NCBI RefSeq assembly: GCF_900109365.1 | Contig: NZ_FNZR01000007.1 | Coordinates: 278,035 to 342,034 of the forward strand | From: Parapedobacter koreensis | GTDB taxonomy: Bacteria; Bacteroidota; Bacteroidia; Sphingobacteriales; Sphingobacteriaceae | DNA: 64,000 nucleotides | Direction: 5' to 3' | Shown here: positions 9,545 to 17,837 of the stretch, piece by piece | Numbering within the stretch: position 1 is the stretch's first letter | How the letters are laid out: each line of letters opens with the position of its first letter | The notes under the pieces: generated by a model | Told to the model about the DNA's origin: nothing | What the model saw: the letters and a program-made list of their open reading frames with translations, nothing else | The model's database searches: none | Position numbers and translations under genes: made by a program

Positions 9545-10187
9545 GTATTCCGTCAATGGTTTATGGAGGGTAATAATGCTTCATAAAAAAGGGTTAAGCT
9601 TGTTAATACCTACTTTAGCACACGCCGATAATGCGGCTTAAAGACCTTTATCCTGCGAAAACAAAAACCGTATGTGTTTAGTAGCCATTATGCCAAGCTA
9701 CTACGGTCATCTTTGTTATGTTGAAGAGGGCAAATTATAATAATCCACCTCTGGTAAAGCCAATTTTTATCAACAACGAATCACCTAACCAATTATTTTC
9801 AAGGCAGTAAGTGATAATATCAAAAATCAAATCACTTAGAACACAATATGGAAACGAGAAAAATAAAAAATATTTAGTTTGTTTAATTATAAAAACAAAC
9901 ATAACTAAAATCTTATATAATTCACAAAAAAAGTATAATAATATTTTGTTTTTAATCAAAAACATCATTAATGAATGAAAAAAACACAAATAATAGAAAG
10001 ATTTTTATACGTAAATTGAATATTAACCGTTATTTTAAAGCAAAAAACCAAATAACACATCGCAACAAGCAGCAAAACACCTGCACATCATTCTATTTTA
10101 TTGGTAATTATTAGGCTTATACACGGTTAATCAGCCAGAATGGCCGCCTTCATCTCGAAAAGGGACACTATTTTTCATCCCATAAGC
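9545..10187. other. AT-rich non-coding stretch upstream of susC1
   Basis: No convincing gene. An open frame of 84 codons on the minus strand (9735-9989) is Phe/Ile/Lys-rich and reflects base composition. The part from about 9730 to 10100 is much richer in A and T than its surroundings. It presumably holds the sense promoter of susC1, but I found no good TTTG/TAnnTTTG pair on the minus strand. Confidence 0.5.
9679..9703. promoter_or_regulatory. Inverted repeat, possible operator upstream of susC1
   Basis: TAGTAGC and GCTACTA are perfect 7-bp arms separated by 11 bp (9686-9696), about 240 bp upstream of the susC1 start. It could be a dimer-binding site or chance; there is no regulator gene next to this transcript. 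Confidence 0.25.
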
Positions 10188-10217
10188 GGGTATGCTGCCC
10201 CTCAATACAGCATACCC
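10188..10217 (-). terminator. Hairpin after the S10/amidohydrolase operon
   Basis: A perfect 10-bp stem (GGGTATGCTG pairing with CAGCATACCC) with a 10-nt loop lies 35 bp after the amidohydrolase stop. There is no strong U-tract on the minus strand, so it may act as an RNA 3'-end stabilizer or a weak terminator. Confidence 0.45.
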
Positions 10218-10251
10218 ATCTTATCGGCGTAATACAGCTTACGAAAGCTGC

Positions 10252-11868
10252 CTATTTAAACATGGAGTGATGGTAAATACCGGGCTGCAGGATTTCGTAC
10301 TTTTCCTTGGCCTTTTCTTCCTGTACCATCGCTTTTACATCTTCCAATAATTTTTTTGCGTCGTAGACGATCCCGTCCTTTACAGTGTACTTCACCCCAC
10401 CCACGCGCACGACGTCATTATCCTCCGTCACTCGGATTGCGCCGGTGCCATACAACACTTGAAGATTTTCAAGCGGGTTTTGATCAACGATCACGAAATC
10501 CGCAAGTTTGCCGATTTCCACGCTGCCAATTTCGTCTGCCATGCCCAGTGATTCCGCGCCGTTTAGCGTTGCCGCTTTGATGACTTCCAGCGGATGGAAG
10601 CCCGCCTCACGCAGGAGTTCCATTTCCCTGGGATAAGCAAATCCATACAACGCGTAGATAAAGCCGGCATCGGTACCCACCGTCACCCGGCCACCGCGAT
10701 TCTTATATTCATTGACAAATTTCATCCACAGTTGGTAGTTGCGCTTCCACTGCAGTTCCTGTTCCGTCCCCCAATTAAACCAGTACGAGCCATGAGAAAC
10801 CCGGTTGGGTTTATAAAATTCCCATAGGGACGGCAACGTATACTCTTCATGCCATTCCGATCGCCTTGCACGCATCAAATCCCTACTGGCCTCATAGATC
10901 ACCAAAGTGGGCGAAAGCGTAAAATCCAATGTTATCAATTCATCCATCACCTTGTTCCAACGTTCGGAGTACGGTTCGGCGGCCTGTTCCCACAGTTGCC
11001 CTGCTTCGCCAAAGCGATCCTGTTCATCCTGGTAGTTATACGACAAGGAATAATCCTGTATTGTACGATCGGTAAAGAGTGCCTCAGGCAGGCCATACCA
11101 GTGTTCCAGCGAAGTAAGTCCGGCCCTGGCACTATGCAACGCATTCCATCGTCCTACATACACCTGCGCATGATGTGTCTTTGAGCGCAATCCGAGGCGT
11201 TTATTTTCCTTGATGGCGGCATCCATGATACGCGGTTCGGCCCCAAAAAATTTAATACCATCCGCTCCTCTTTCCTTGTTGCTCCGCACCCACGAGACAG
11301 CCTGCTCTTCGGTACTGATAGGACCGTCTGACCCTTGGCCAAACCGAGCGTAAGCCTTGATTCTGGGAGCCGTAATTGTGTTGGCTGCACTTTGCTGTCT
11401 TTGCTCCAATACCCACTCCAAGCCATTACCGCATCCCGGATCCGCGATGGTGGTGACGCCATGCGCCATCCATAGTTTAAACACGTATTCTGCGGATGCC
11501 GCCTGTGAGCCGCCGATATGGGCATGCGTATCCACAAATCCCGGCAGCAGGTACATTCCCGTCGCATCCAGTTCTTTCCCTCCTTCCACAAGCTTCGGCC
11601 GGCGTGCCTCGTTGATGGGCACCCCTGGAGCGCCCACGGTCGCCACATTGACAATCCGATTGCCCTCCACTACAATATCCACCGGGCCCATGGGCGGCGA
11701 AAGCGTGCTGTTTATCAACGTCACCCCACGGATAATCAACTGTTTCCATGGCCCCTCCCCTTCTTCTCTTTCAGGTGCCCCGGCTACCCTGCCTTGGGCA
11801 TGCAGCCTGCTGTTTATCCCAAAAAAAGACAAGCAGCAGGCGGTCATCATTATCAGTACATTCTTCAT
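10252..11868 (-). CDS. Exported metal-dependent amidohydrolase (imidazolonepropionase/prolidase-like)
   Basis: A 538-residue amidohydrolase-superfamily enzyme with a signal peptide ending near HAQG. The metal ligands are visible in order: HAH at 115-117 (in VDTHAHIGG), a lysine in DGIKFFG, histidines in KTHHAQ and SLEHWYG, and the aspartate in GTDAGF. These fit the imidazolonepropionase-like subgroup, members of which cleave Xaa-Pro or other dipeptides or small cyclic amides. The C-terminal region has the usual LADFVIVDQNPL strand. It is the last gene after three S10 peptidase genes, with 17 bp separating it from the nearest, so a late step in peptide breakdown in the periplasm is a reasonable inference. 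The exact substrate is unknown. Confidence 0.85.
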   Translation of the reverse strand: MKNVLIMMTACCLSFFGINSRLHAQGRVAGAPEREEGEGPWKQLIIRGVTLINSTLSPPMGPVDIVVEGNRIVNVATVGAPGVPINEARRPKLVEGGKELDATGMYLLPGFVDTHAHIGGSQAASAEYVFKLWMAHGVTTIADPGCGNGLEWVLEQRQQSAANTITAPRIKAYARFGQGSDGPISTEEQAVSWVRSNKERGADGIKFFGAEPRIMDAAIKENKRLGLRSKTHHAQVYVGRWNALHSARAGLTSLEHWYGLPEALFTDRTIQDYSLSYNYQDEQDRFGEAGQLWEQAAEPYSERWNKVMDELITLDFTLSPTLVIYEASRDLMRARRSEWHEEYTLPSLWEFYKPNRVSHGSYWFNWGTEQELQWKRNYQLWMKFVNEYKNRGGRVTVGTDAGFIYALYGFAYPREMELLREAGFHPLEVIKAATLNGAESLGMADEIGSVEIGKLADFVIVDQNPLENLQVLYGTGAIRVTEDNDVVRVGGVKYTVKDGIVYDAKKLLEDVKAMVQEEKAKEKYEILQPGIYHHSMFK

Positions 11869-11885
11869 ACGGACAGCTTATTGAG

Positions 11886-13367
11886 TTAGTCAACATTATA
11901 CTTTGCAGGCACACCTTCACCTGGCAATGTTTTTGAAATAAATGCACGGAGGTCGTCATTGGCAGTTTTCAGATCATCTTTCCTCAGATACATCATATGG
12001 CCGCTGCGATAACCCTTCCAATCCATCCGCGCCTTTAATTTTCCGCTCGGATCCATTTGCCAGAGGTTATATTGCGCATTGAAATAATCCGTGGCCCCAT
12101 CATAGTACCCCGATTGGACAAGCACATGCAGAAAGGGATTCATAGCCATGGCTTGCCGCAAGCTTTCACCGGTCTTGTTTTCCAGCGCAAAACGGTTCCA
12201 AGAAGCATGCCCAGCCACGTAATATTCCAAATCTGTATGGTAGTTGAGGTAATTTTTGACATAATAGTTATTTGCCGGCGTAAAGGTATGCTGCCATGAC
12301 GTGTTTTCCGCGGCATAGTCGGGCCCGTCTCCTGCGACAGTCCGATCGATACCCAGGTACCTGGAATCCAGCCTGCCGATGGAATACCCCTCTGCGCGGA
12401 GCAGTTCTTTCCAGAAAAAAGCCATGGGCACCACCAGATTATGCTGCAAAATGGCAGTTTCCGAAATGCCCATATACCTGGACATTTTGCGGGCGATGGC
12501 CTGCTTCTTGCCTGCATCCAGGTAGCCGCCCCTTACCAACGCAGGTATCAGCGAGTCCACTGTATAGGCTTCTACTTCGGGAAGCACCTCCTCCAAATCC
12601 CGCTGCTGCAAATCCGCTGGCAGTTTTTTATGGTACCAAGCAGTAGCCGCATAGTAAGGCAGTAGGTTTGCATCGCCCACCGGCCCATACCGCCAGAATC
12701 CCAGCGTTCCCGGAGATACCAATACTACGCCATTGACATACATCCAATGCCTGTTTTGCAGCTCCAATGCCAGACCGGATACGCGGTACGTCCCGTAACT
12801 TTCACCGATCAGGTATTTTGGTGATGTCCACCGATTATGACGGCTCACAAATGTAGACAACCAGTTGCCCAAGTACCTTAGGTCATTGTTGATGCCCAAG
12901 AATTGGGAAAGCGGCGCATCACCGACAGGGCGGGAGTATCCGGTATTGACCGGTTCTACGTATACCAGATCCGTCACATCCAGCAACGAATGGGGATTTT
13001 CTTCGATGCCATAAGGCTGGATCGGATAGCCTTCGTCATCGATACGTACGCGGTGAGGTCCGGTATAGCCAAGCCTCATCCACAAAGCGCCGGCACCAGG
13101 TCCGCCATTGAAGGAAATTGCAAGGGGCCGGGTAGCCTGGTTGGTTACATCCGTGCGGTAATAATACGTATAAAAGACCCCTGCTATCACCTTCCCGGCT
13201 TCGTCCCACACGGGCTGCATGCCGGTGACTGCATTGAATTTGACTGTTTGTCCATTGATGGTAACCTGATGTGAGGTCGTCACAGCCGAATCCGGGTTGA
13301 ATGACCGATCTTGTGCTTGGCAGATATGGGCAGCAAAAAGCGCCAGGATGAAAACAAGTTTTTTCAT
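11886..13367 (-). CDS. S10-type serine carboxypeptidase-like protein, paralogue A1
   Basis: Exported alpha/beta-hydrolase of the peptidase S10 family. It has a signal peptide (cleavage near CQAQ), the NGGPG oxyanion motif, the nucleophile elbow GESYG with Ser190, an aspartate in the YYDGATDYFN segment, and the catalytic histidine in RSGHMMYL. S10 enzymes remove C-terminal residues from peptides. Within this window it is closest to the copy at 14889-16409: both have FNPDS near the N-terminus, GGPGAGALWM, and NTGYSRP. It carries GESYGTYRVSG where the other three read GESYGTTRVSG. It is one of three tandem copies between SusD2 and the amidohydrolase. Confidence 0.9.
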   Translation of the reverse strand: MKKLVFILALFAAHICQAQDRSFNPDSAVTTSHQVTINGQTVKFNAVTGMQPVWDEAGKVIAGVFYTYYYRTDVTNQATRPLAISFNGGPGAGALWMRLGYTGPHRVRIDDEGYPIQPYGIEENPHSLLDVTDLVYVEPVNTGYSRPVGDAPLSQFLGINNDLRYLGNWLSTFVSRHNRWTSPKYLIGESYGTYRVSGLALELQNRHWMYVNGVVLVSPGTLGFWRYGPVGDANLLPYYAATAWYHKKLPADLQQRDLEEVLPEVEAYTVDSLIPALVRGGYLDAGKKQAIARKMSRYMGISETAILQHNLVVPMAFFWKELLRAEGYSIGRLDSRYLGIDRTVAGDGPDYAAENTSWQHTFTPANNYYVKNYLNYHTDLEYYVAGHASWNRFALENKTGESLRQAMAMNPFLHVLVQSGYYDGATDYFNAQYNLWQMDPSGKLKARMDWKGYRSGHMMYLRKDDLKTANDDLRAFISKTLPGEGVPAKYNVD

Positions 13368-13386
13368 AGCTATATAGTTACTTTAT

Positions 13387-14877
13387 TCAATCAACAGCAT
13401 ATTTCGCAGGGACACCTTCAGCAGGTGTCGTTTGCTTGATAAACACACGGAGATCTTCGTTCGCCGTTTCCAAATCTTGTTTCCTCAAGTACATCATGTG
13501 GCCGCTTCGGTATCCCTTGAAAGACGTCCGGTCCAGCAGCCTGCCCGACGGATCCATGTGCCACAAGTTATACTTGGCATTGAAGTAATCGCAAGCACCA
13601 TCATAATATCCGGATTGCACCAAGACGTGCAAATATGGATTTTGTGCCATCGCTTGCCGAAGATTCAAGCCGGTATTATTCCCGCTGTTGTCCCACCGCC
13701 CTACGGGACCAAATAAATTGTACTTGACATCCGTTTTATAATTCAATTGATTCTTATAATAGTAGTTGATTGCCGGAGTAAACGAGTGCAACCAAGAGGT
13801 CAGCTCGGCGGCATAGTCCGGCCTTTCGCCTCCGTCTTTAAAATCAATCCCCAAGTAGCGTGAGTCCAGTCGGCCAACGGTGTAGCCACGGTCTCTTAAC
13901 AGCTCTTTCCAAAAAAACGACGTGCTGATATCCAAATTATTCTGCAGGATAACGCCTGCTGAAATCCCCGAATAATGTGCCATCTTCGCTGCAATAGCCT
14001 GTTTTTCCTCAGGGCTCAAACTACCGCCTTTCGCAATAGCAGGTAACAGTTCATTCATAGTAAAAGCTTCAACCTCCGGCAGCATATCCGTCAAGTCCTT
14101 TTGCTGTAATTCAGCGGGCAATGCCTTATGGAACCATGCCGTTGCAGCAAAATACGGCCATCGCAGGGCTTTTGCTACCGGCCCGCCCCTTTCGATGCCA
14201 AGGCCTGTAGGAGATACCAATACCACGCCATTGAGGTACATCCACTGGGCATTTTGCAGTTCCAGCGCCAGCCCCGAAACCCGTGTTGTCCCATAGCTTT
14301 CACCGATGAGGTATTTTGGCGAAGGCCAGCGGTTTTCTCGGGTGACGAAAGTATTCAACCATTCTGCAAGGTATTTGATATCCGCATTGACGCCAAAGAA
14401 TTGTGACTTATCGGCTTTCGGATCCAAAATACGGGAATAGCCGGTATTGACCGGGTCGACATAGACGATATCCGCAACATCAAGAAGCGAGTATGGGTTT
14501 TCCTTCACGCCGTAAGGCTGAATGGGATATCCCTCATCGTCAATCGTAAGTAGCCGTGGCCCGGTATAGGCGATATGCATCCATACCGAGCCCGAGCCCG
14601 GCCCTCCATTGAATGAGATCACCAGCGGCCTTCGTTCCCTGTCTTTTACGTCGGTTCGCTCATAGTAGACATAATGTACGGTCGCAATCGCGTCACCCGC
14701 CTCATTCCACACGGGTTGTGTACCTGTTTTTGCCGTGTAGCCAAATCGTACGCCTTTTACAGTCACCTCATGCTGGGTCACTACTGCGGTATCCGCCCAT
14801 TGCTTACGCTGGCTGTAGCCCTGGATAATCGAACATACAAGGATTACTATCCCGATTATTTTTCGTCTATTTTTCAT
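13387..14877 (-). CDS. S10-type serine carboxypeptidase-like protein, paralogue B1
   Basis: Second of the tandem S10 copies, 496 residues with a signal peptide. The catalytic set is complete: NGGPG, Ser194 in GESYG, the aspartate in YYDGACDYFN and the histidine in SGHMMYL. It differs from the neighbours on either side and instead resembles the distant copy at 25791-27269, sharing GGPGSGSVWMHIAYTGPR, an RFGYT strand, a SRILD segment, and the near-identical tail SFKGYRSGHMMYLRKQDLE. So it belongs to subtype B. Nineteen bp separate it from the next gene, consistent with one transcript. Different specificity from subtype A is an inference. Confidence 0.9.
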   Translation of the reverse strand: MKNRRKIIGIVILVCSIIQGYSQRKQWADTAVVTQHEVTVKGVRFGYTAKTGTQPVWNEAGDAIATVHYVYYERTDVKDRERRPLVISFNGGPGSGSVWMHIAYTGPRLLTIDDEGYPIQPYGVKENPYSLLDVADIVYVDPVNTGYSRILDPKADKSQFFGVNADIKYLAEWLNTFVTRENRWPSPKYLIGESYGTTRVSGLALELQNAQWMYLNGVVLVSPTGLGIERGGPVAKALRWPYFAATAWFHKALPAELQQKDLTDMLPEVEAFTMNELLPAIAKGGSLSPEEKQAIAAKMAHYSGISAGVILQNNLDISTSFFWKELLRDRGYTVGRLDSRYLGIDFKDGGERPDYAAELTSWLHSFTPAINYYYKNQLNYKTDVKYNLFGPVGRWDNSGNNTGLNLRQAMAQNPYLHVLVQSGYYDGACDYFNAKYNLWHMDPSGRLLDRTSFKGYRSGHMMYLRKQDLETANEDLRVFIKQTTPAEGVPAKYAVD

Positions 14878-14888
14878 TTCAGCGTTTA

Positions 14889-16409
14889 TTACGGTGCAAC
14901 GGTGTATTGAGCCGGAACACCCTCCTTAGGTATGCTCAATTTAATAAACTCCCGCAGGTCTTCATTCGAAGTGGCCAAATCTTCATACCGTAAGTACATC
15001 ATGTGGCCGCTCCGATAGCCTTTCCAATGCATCCGATCTTTTAATTTGCCGCTGGGATCAAGATTCCACATGTTGTATTGTGCATTGAAGTAATCACAAG
15101 CTCCATCATAATATCCCGATTGCACCAATAGATGCATGAATGGGTTCATCGCCATGGCTTGCCTTAAGTCTTCACCTGCCGTTTCAGTTTGCGCCCCATC
15201 ACGTGGCCAAGGCCGGGTATGTCCAGCTACATAATATTCCAAATCCGTATGGTATTTCAAATAATTGGTATAATAGTAGTTGTTCGCGGGCGTAAAGATG
15301 TGTTGCCAGGTCGTGTTCTCGGGTGAGTAATCCGGTTGTCCGCCCGCCGCCATCCGGTCGATACCCAAGTAGCGCGAGTCAAGACGGCCTACCGTATATC
15401 CCTCCTTGCGCAGCAGCTCCTTCCAGAAAAACTGCGTCGGCACGGCCAAGTTGTGGTCCAGGATGGACTGAGCAGAAATACCCAGGTATCGGGCCATGCG
15501 ATCGGCGATGGATTTTCGCTCGCTTGCATCGATAAACCCACCTTTTGATATGGCAGGAATCAGCTCGTTGATGGTAAACGACTCCACCTCAGGAAGCACA
15601 TCCGTTAGGTCCTTTTGTTGCAAATCTGCTGGCAACTTTTTATGATACCAAGCCACTGCCGCATAGTAAGGTACCATATTGGCATGAGCCACCGGGCCAT
15701 CCCGCCGGATCCCCAATCCAGTCGGCGATACCAGCACCACACCATTGATATACATCCAGTGCCTATTTTGCAATTCCAAGGATAATCCCGATACCCGCGT
15801 GGTTCCATAGCTTTCACCCACCAAATATTTGGGCGAAATCCACCGGTTATTACGCGTTACAAACGTCGTTATCCACCTGGCCAGGTATGCCACATCGTTT
15901 TTTACGCCGAAGAACTCTTCCTCCGAAATTCCTTCCAGGGGCCTTGAGTATCCGGTATTTACCGGCTCGATGTATACAATATCGGCGACGTCCAGCAGCG
16001 AATGCGGGTTATCTTCGATACCATAAGGCTGGATGGGGTACCCTTCTTTATCGATCTTTATCCGGTGCGGGCCGGTATAGCCCAATCGCATCCATAGCGC
16101 CCCTGCCCCGGGGCCGCCATTGAATGAAAAAACCAACGGCCTTGTTTCACGATTGGGTACGTCCGTGCGGGTGTAGTAGGTATAGAAGACGGCCGCCCGC
16201 GCCTTCCCCTTTTCGTCCCACACAGGTTGCATGCCCGTTGTTGCACTGAATTTAACGGATGCTCCTTTGATGACGACCTCGTGTTGCGTGGTTACTGACG
16301 AATCCGGATTGAAGCGGATATCCTGCGCCGCTGCTTCCAGGGGCACCAGCAACACACAGATGAATAATGCACGAATGAATGACAATGAATAATTGGTTAT
16401 TCTTTCCAT
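14889..16409 (-). CDS. S10-type serine carboxypeptidase-like protein, paralogue A2
   Basis: First of the tandem S10 genes after SusD2; 506 residues. The signal peptide lies in the segment FIRALFICVLLVPLEAAA. NGGPG, Ser200 in GESYG, the aspartate in YYDGACDYFN and the histidine in RSGHMMYL are all present. It is subtype A, most like the copy at 11886-13367 (shared GGPGAGALWMRLGYTGPHR and DLEYYVAGH). It begins 28 bp after the SusD2 stop, so it is almost certainly co-transcribed with SusC2 and SusD2. Confidence 0.9.
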   Translation of the reverse strand: MERITNYSLSFIRALFICVLLVPLEAAAQDIRFNPDSSVTTQHEVVIKGASVKFSATTGMQPVWDEKGKARAAVFYTYYTRTDVPNRETRPLVFSFNGGPGAGALWMRLGYTGPHRIKIDKEGYPIQPYGIEDNPHSLLDVADIVYIEPVNTGYSRPLEGISEEEFFGVKNDVAYLARWITTFVTRNNRWISPKYLVGESYGTTRVSGLSLELQNRHWMYINGVVLVSPTGLGIRRDGPVAHANMVPYYAAVAWYHKKLPADLQQKDLTDVLPEVESFTINELIPAISKGGFIDASERKSIADRMARYLGISAQSILDHNLAVPTQFFWKELLRKEGYTVGRLDSRYLGIDRMAAGGQPDYSPENTTWQHIFTPANNYYYTNYLKYHTDLEYYVAGHTRPWPRDGAQTETAGEDLRQAMAMNPFMHLLVQSGYYDGACDYFNAQYNMWNLDPSGKLKDRMHWKGYRSGHMMYLRYEDLATSNEDLREFIKLSIPKEGVPAQYTVAP

Positions 16410-16436
16410 AATGAAAAATATATATTAAAAAATGAA

Positions 16437-17825
16437 CTACTGATAAGCTTCGTTTTGGGCAATGTTCGGATTTGCGGTTCGCTCTACAGACGGAATAGGC
16501 AATACTTGCCTTCCCGGATCGGTCAATGAATAGCTGGGCTGGCTCCCTGTTGTCCGGACAATATTGGTAAAGACACTCAGCCCCAGCCCCCTCCTGATCA
16601 CATCGAACCAGCGTTGCCCCTCTCCGACAAATTCAAGCCTGCGTTCATCGAGGATTGCGGCCAATACCGCTTCTTGTCCTCCACCCCCGATAGATTCCAC
16701 GCCAGCCCGCGTCCGCACGGCATTCAAATCAGCCAAGGCTCCCTCCAGGTCATTTTGCTCCGCCCTCGCTTCTGCCCTTATCAAGTACTGCTCCGCCAGC
16801 CTCAGCAATTGGAAGTTGCTTCCGTTTTGCGGATCGCTCCACTTCGTCACGTAATAGGTCTGGTTCACCGGATGCTGTGCAAGAAATTGGGATCTTACAT
16901 CATCCTCATCCGCGATGACAATTTGGTAAGTAGCGCTATGGAGGGAAGTACCACCGCGGCCGCCAAGCGAAGACGGGAAATACCACCCGCGCAATCCCAT
17001 CCCATCCGTATTGTTAAATTGCAGTTCAAACAGGCTCTCTTCAGAATTCTCCGTTGTAAATATGCTGGCAAAAGGAACATCCAGCGGCCTTCCCGCAATC
17101 GCGTCCGAGGCATACTGTTCGGCCAAATCCCATTGCTGGTTATACAGGTAATACCTGGCCAACAATGCCCGGGCAGCAGGTTTGGTCGCTTTGGCCTTGG
17201 ATAGTACATTGGACGATCTGCTCTCCGGCAGCAGTTGCAATGCCTGCAGCAAATCCGCCTCGGCCTGAGCATAGGTTTCGCTTAAGGTGCTCCGCGGCCT
17301 AAGGTCTTCATCCGTCACACCGGATGAAGGCGTGAGCACAATCACTGCCCCCAACTGGCCGTATACATTCGGGTACCCCCCAAAAAGACGGGCAAGGTCA
17401 AAATAAGCCAGCCCCCTTACCCAGTACGCTTGTCCGATCATGTCATCTTTTGTCGCCTGGCTAATATCCATGCTGGGGACATTAGCAATGATGTTGTTGG
17501 CAACGTCTATACAGCGGTAAAACGACGTATATAAATCTTCCACCTCAGAATTGTCCACGCTCCAGTTGAATTGGTCAGCCGCGATTAGCGCATCCCACGA
17601 ATCCGTCTGCTGTGACATGTCCGAAGCCACATCGCTAATGACCTGCACACGCCACATATAGGGTGTCTGCAAATTGTTATACATCCCGTTAATAACGCCC
17701 TCGGCACTATTAAGGCTTGAAAAGGCCTGATTGCTGGATATTTGCGAAACCGGCTCCAAATCCAGCAAGCTGTCGCATCCAGACAAGGTGAATAGCCCCA
17801 CACATATAATTACTAAATTTCTCAT
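16437..17825 (-). CDS. SusD2: SusD/RagB-family surface lipoprotein
   Basis: Outer-membrane lipoprotein partner of SusC2. The signal peptide MRNLVIICVGLFTLSGC ends in a clear lipobox, followed by DSLLDLEPVSQISSNQAFSS, the typical SusD start. TPR-like helices follow, and the C-terminal motif is DERRLEFVGEGQRWFDVIRR. I chose the ATG at 17825; the in-frame TTG three codons earlier would only add MLN. It starts 12 bp after the SusC2 stop. The ligand is not predictable from sequence; the downstream peptidases suggest peptides. Confidence 0.94.
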   Translation of the reverse strand: MRNLVIICVGLFTLSGCDSLLDLEPVSQISSNQAFSSLNSAEGVINGMYNNLQTPYMWRVQVISDVASDMSQQTDSWDALIAADQFNWSVDNSEVEDLYTSFYRCIDVANNIIANVPSMDISQATKDDMIGQAYWVRGLAYFDLARLFGGYPNVYGQLGAVIVLTPSSGVTDEDLRPRSTLSETYAQAEADLLQALQLLPESRSSNVLSKAKATKPAARALLARYYLYNQQWDLAEQYASDAIAGRPLDVPFASIFTTENSEESLFELQFNNTDGMGLRGWYFPSSLGGRGGTSLHSATYQIVIADEDDVRSQFLAQHPVNQTYYVTKWSDPQNGSNFQLLRLAEQYLIRAEARAEQNDLEGALADLNAVRTRAGVESIGGGGQEAVLAAILDERRLEFVGEGQRWFDVIRRGLGLSVFTNIVRTTGSQPSYSLTDPGRQVLPIPSVERTANPNIAQNEAYQ

Positions 17826-17837
17826 GTTCAGCAAGTT

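Noticed and set aside
9735..9989. 84-codon open frame on the minus strand in the AT-rich gap
   Set aside because: Composition is Phe/Ile/Lys-rich as expected from AT-rich DNA, there is no recognisable domain and no good start region.
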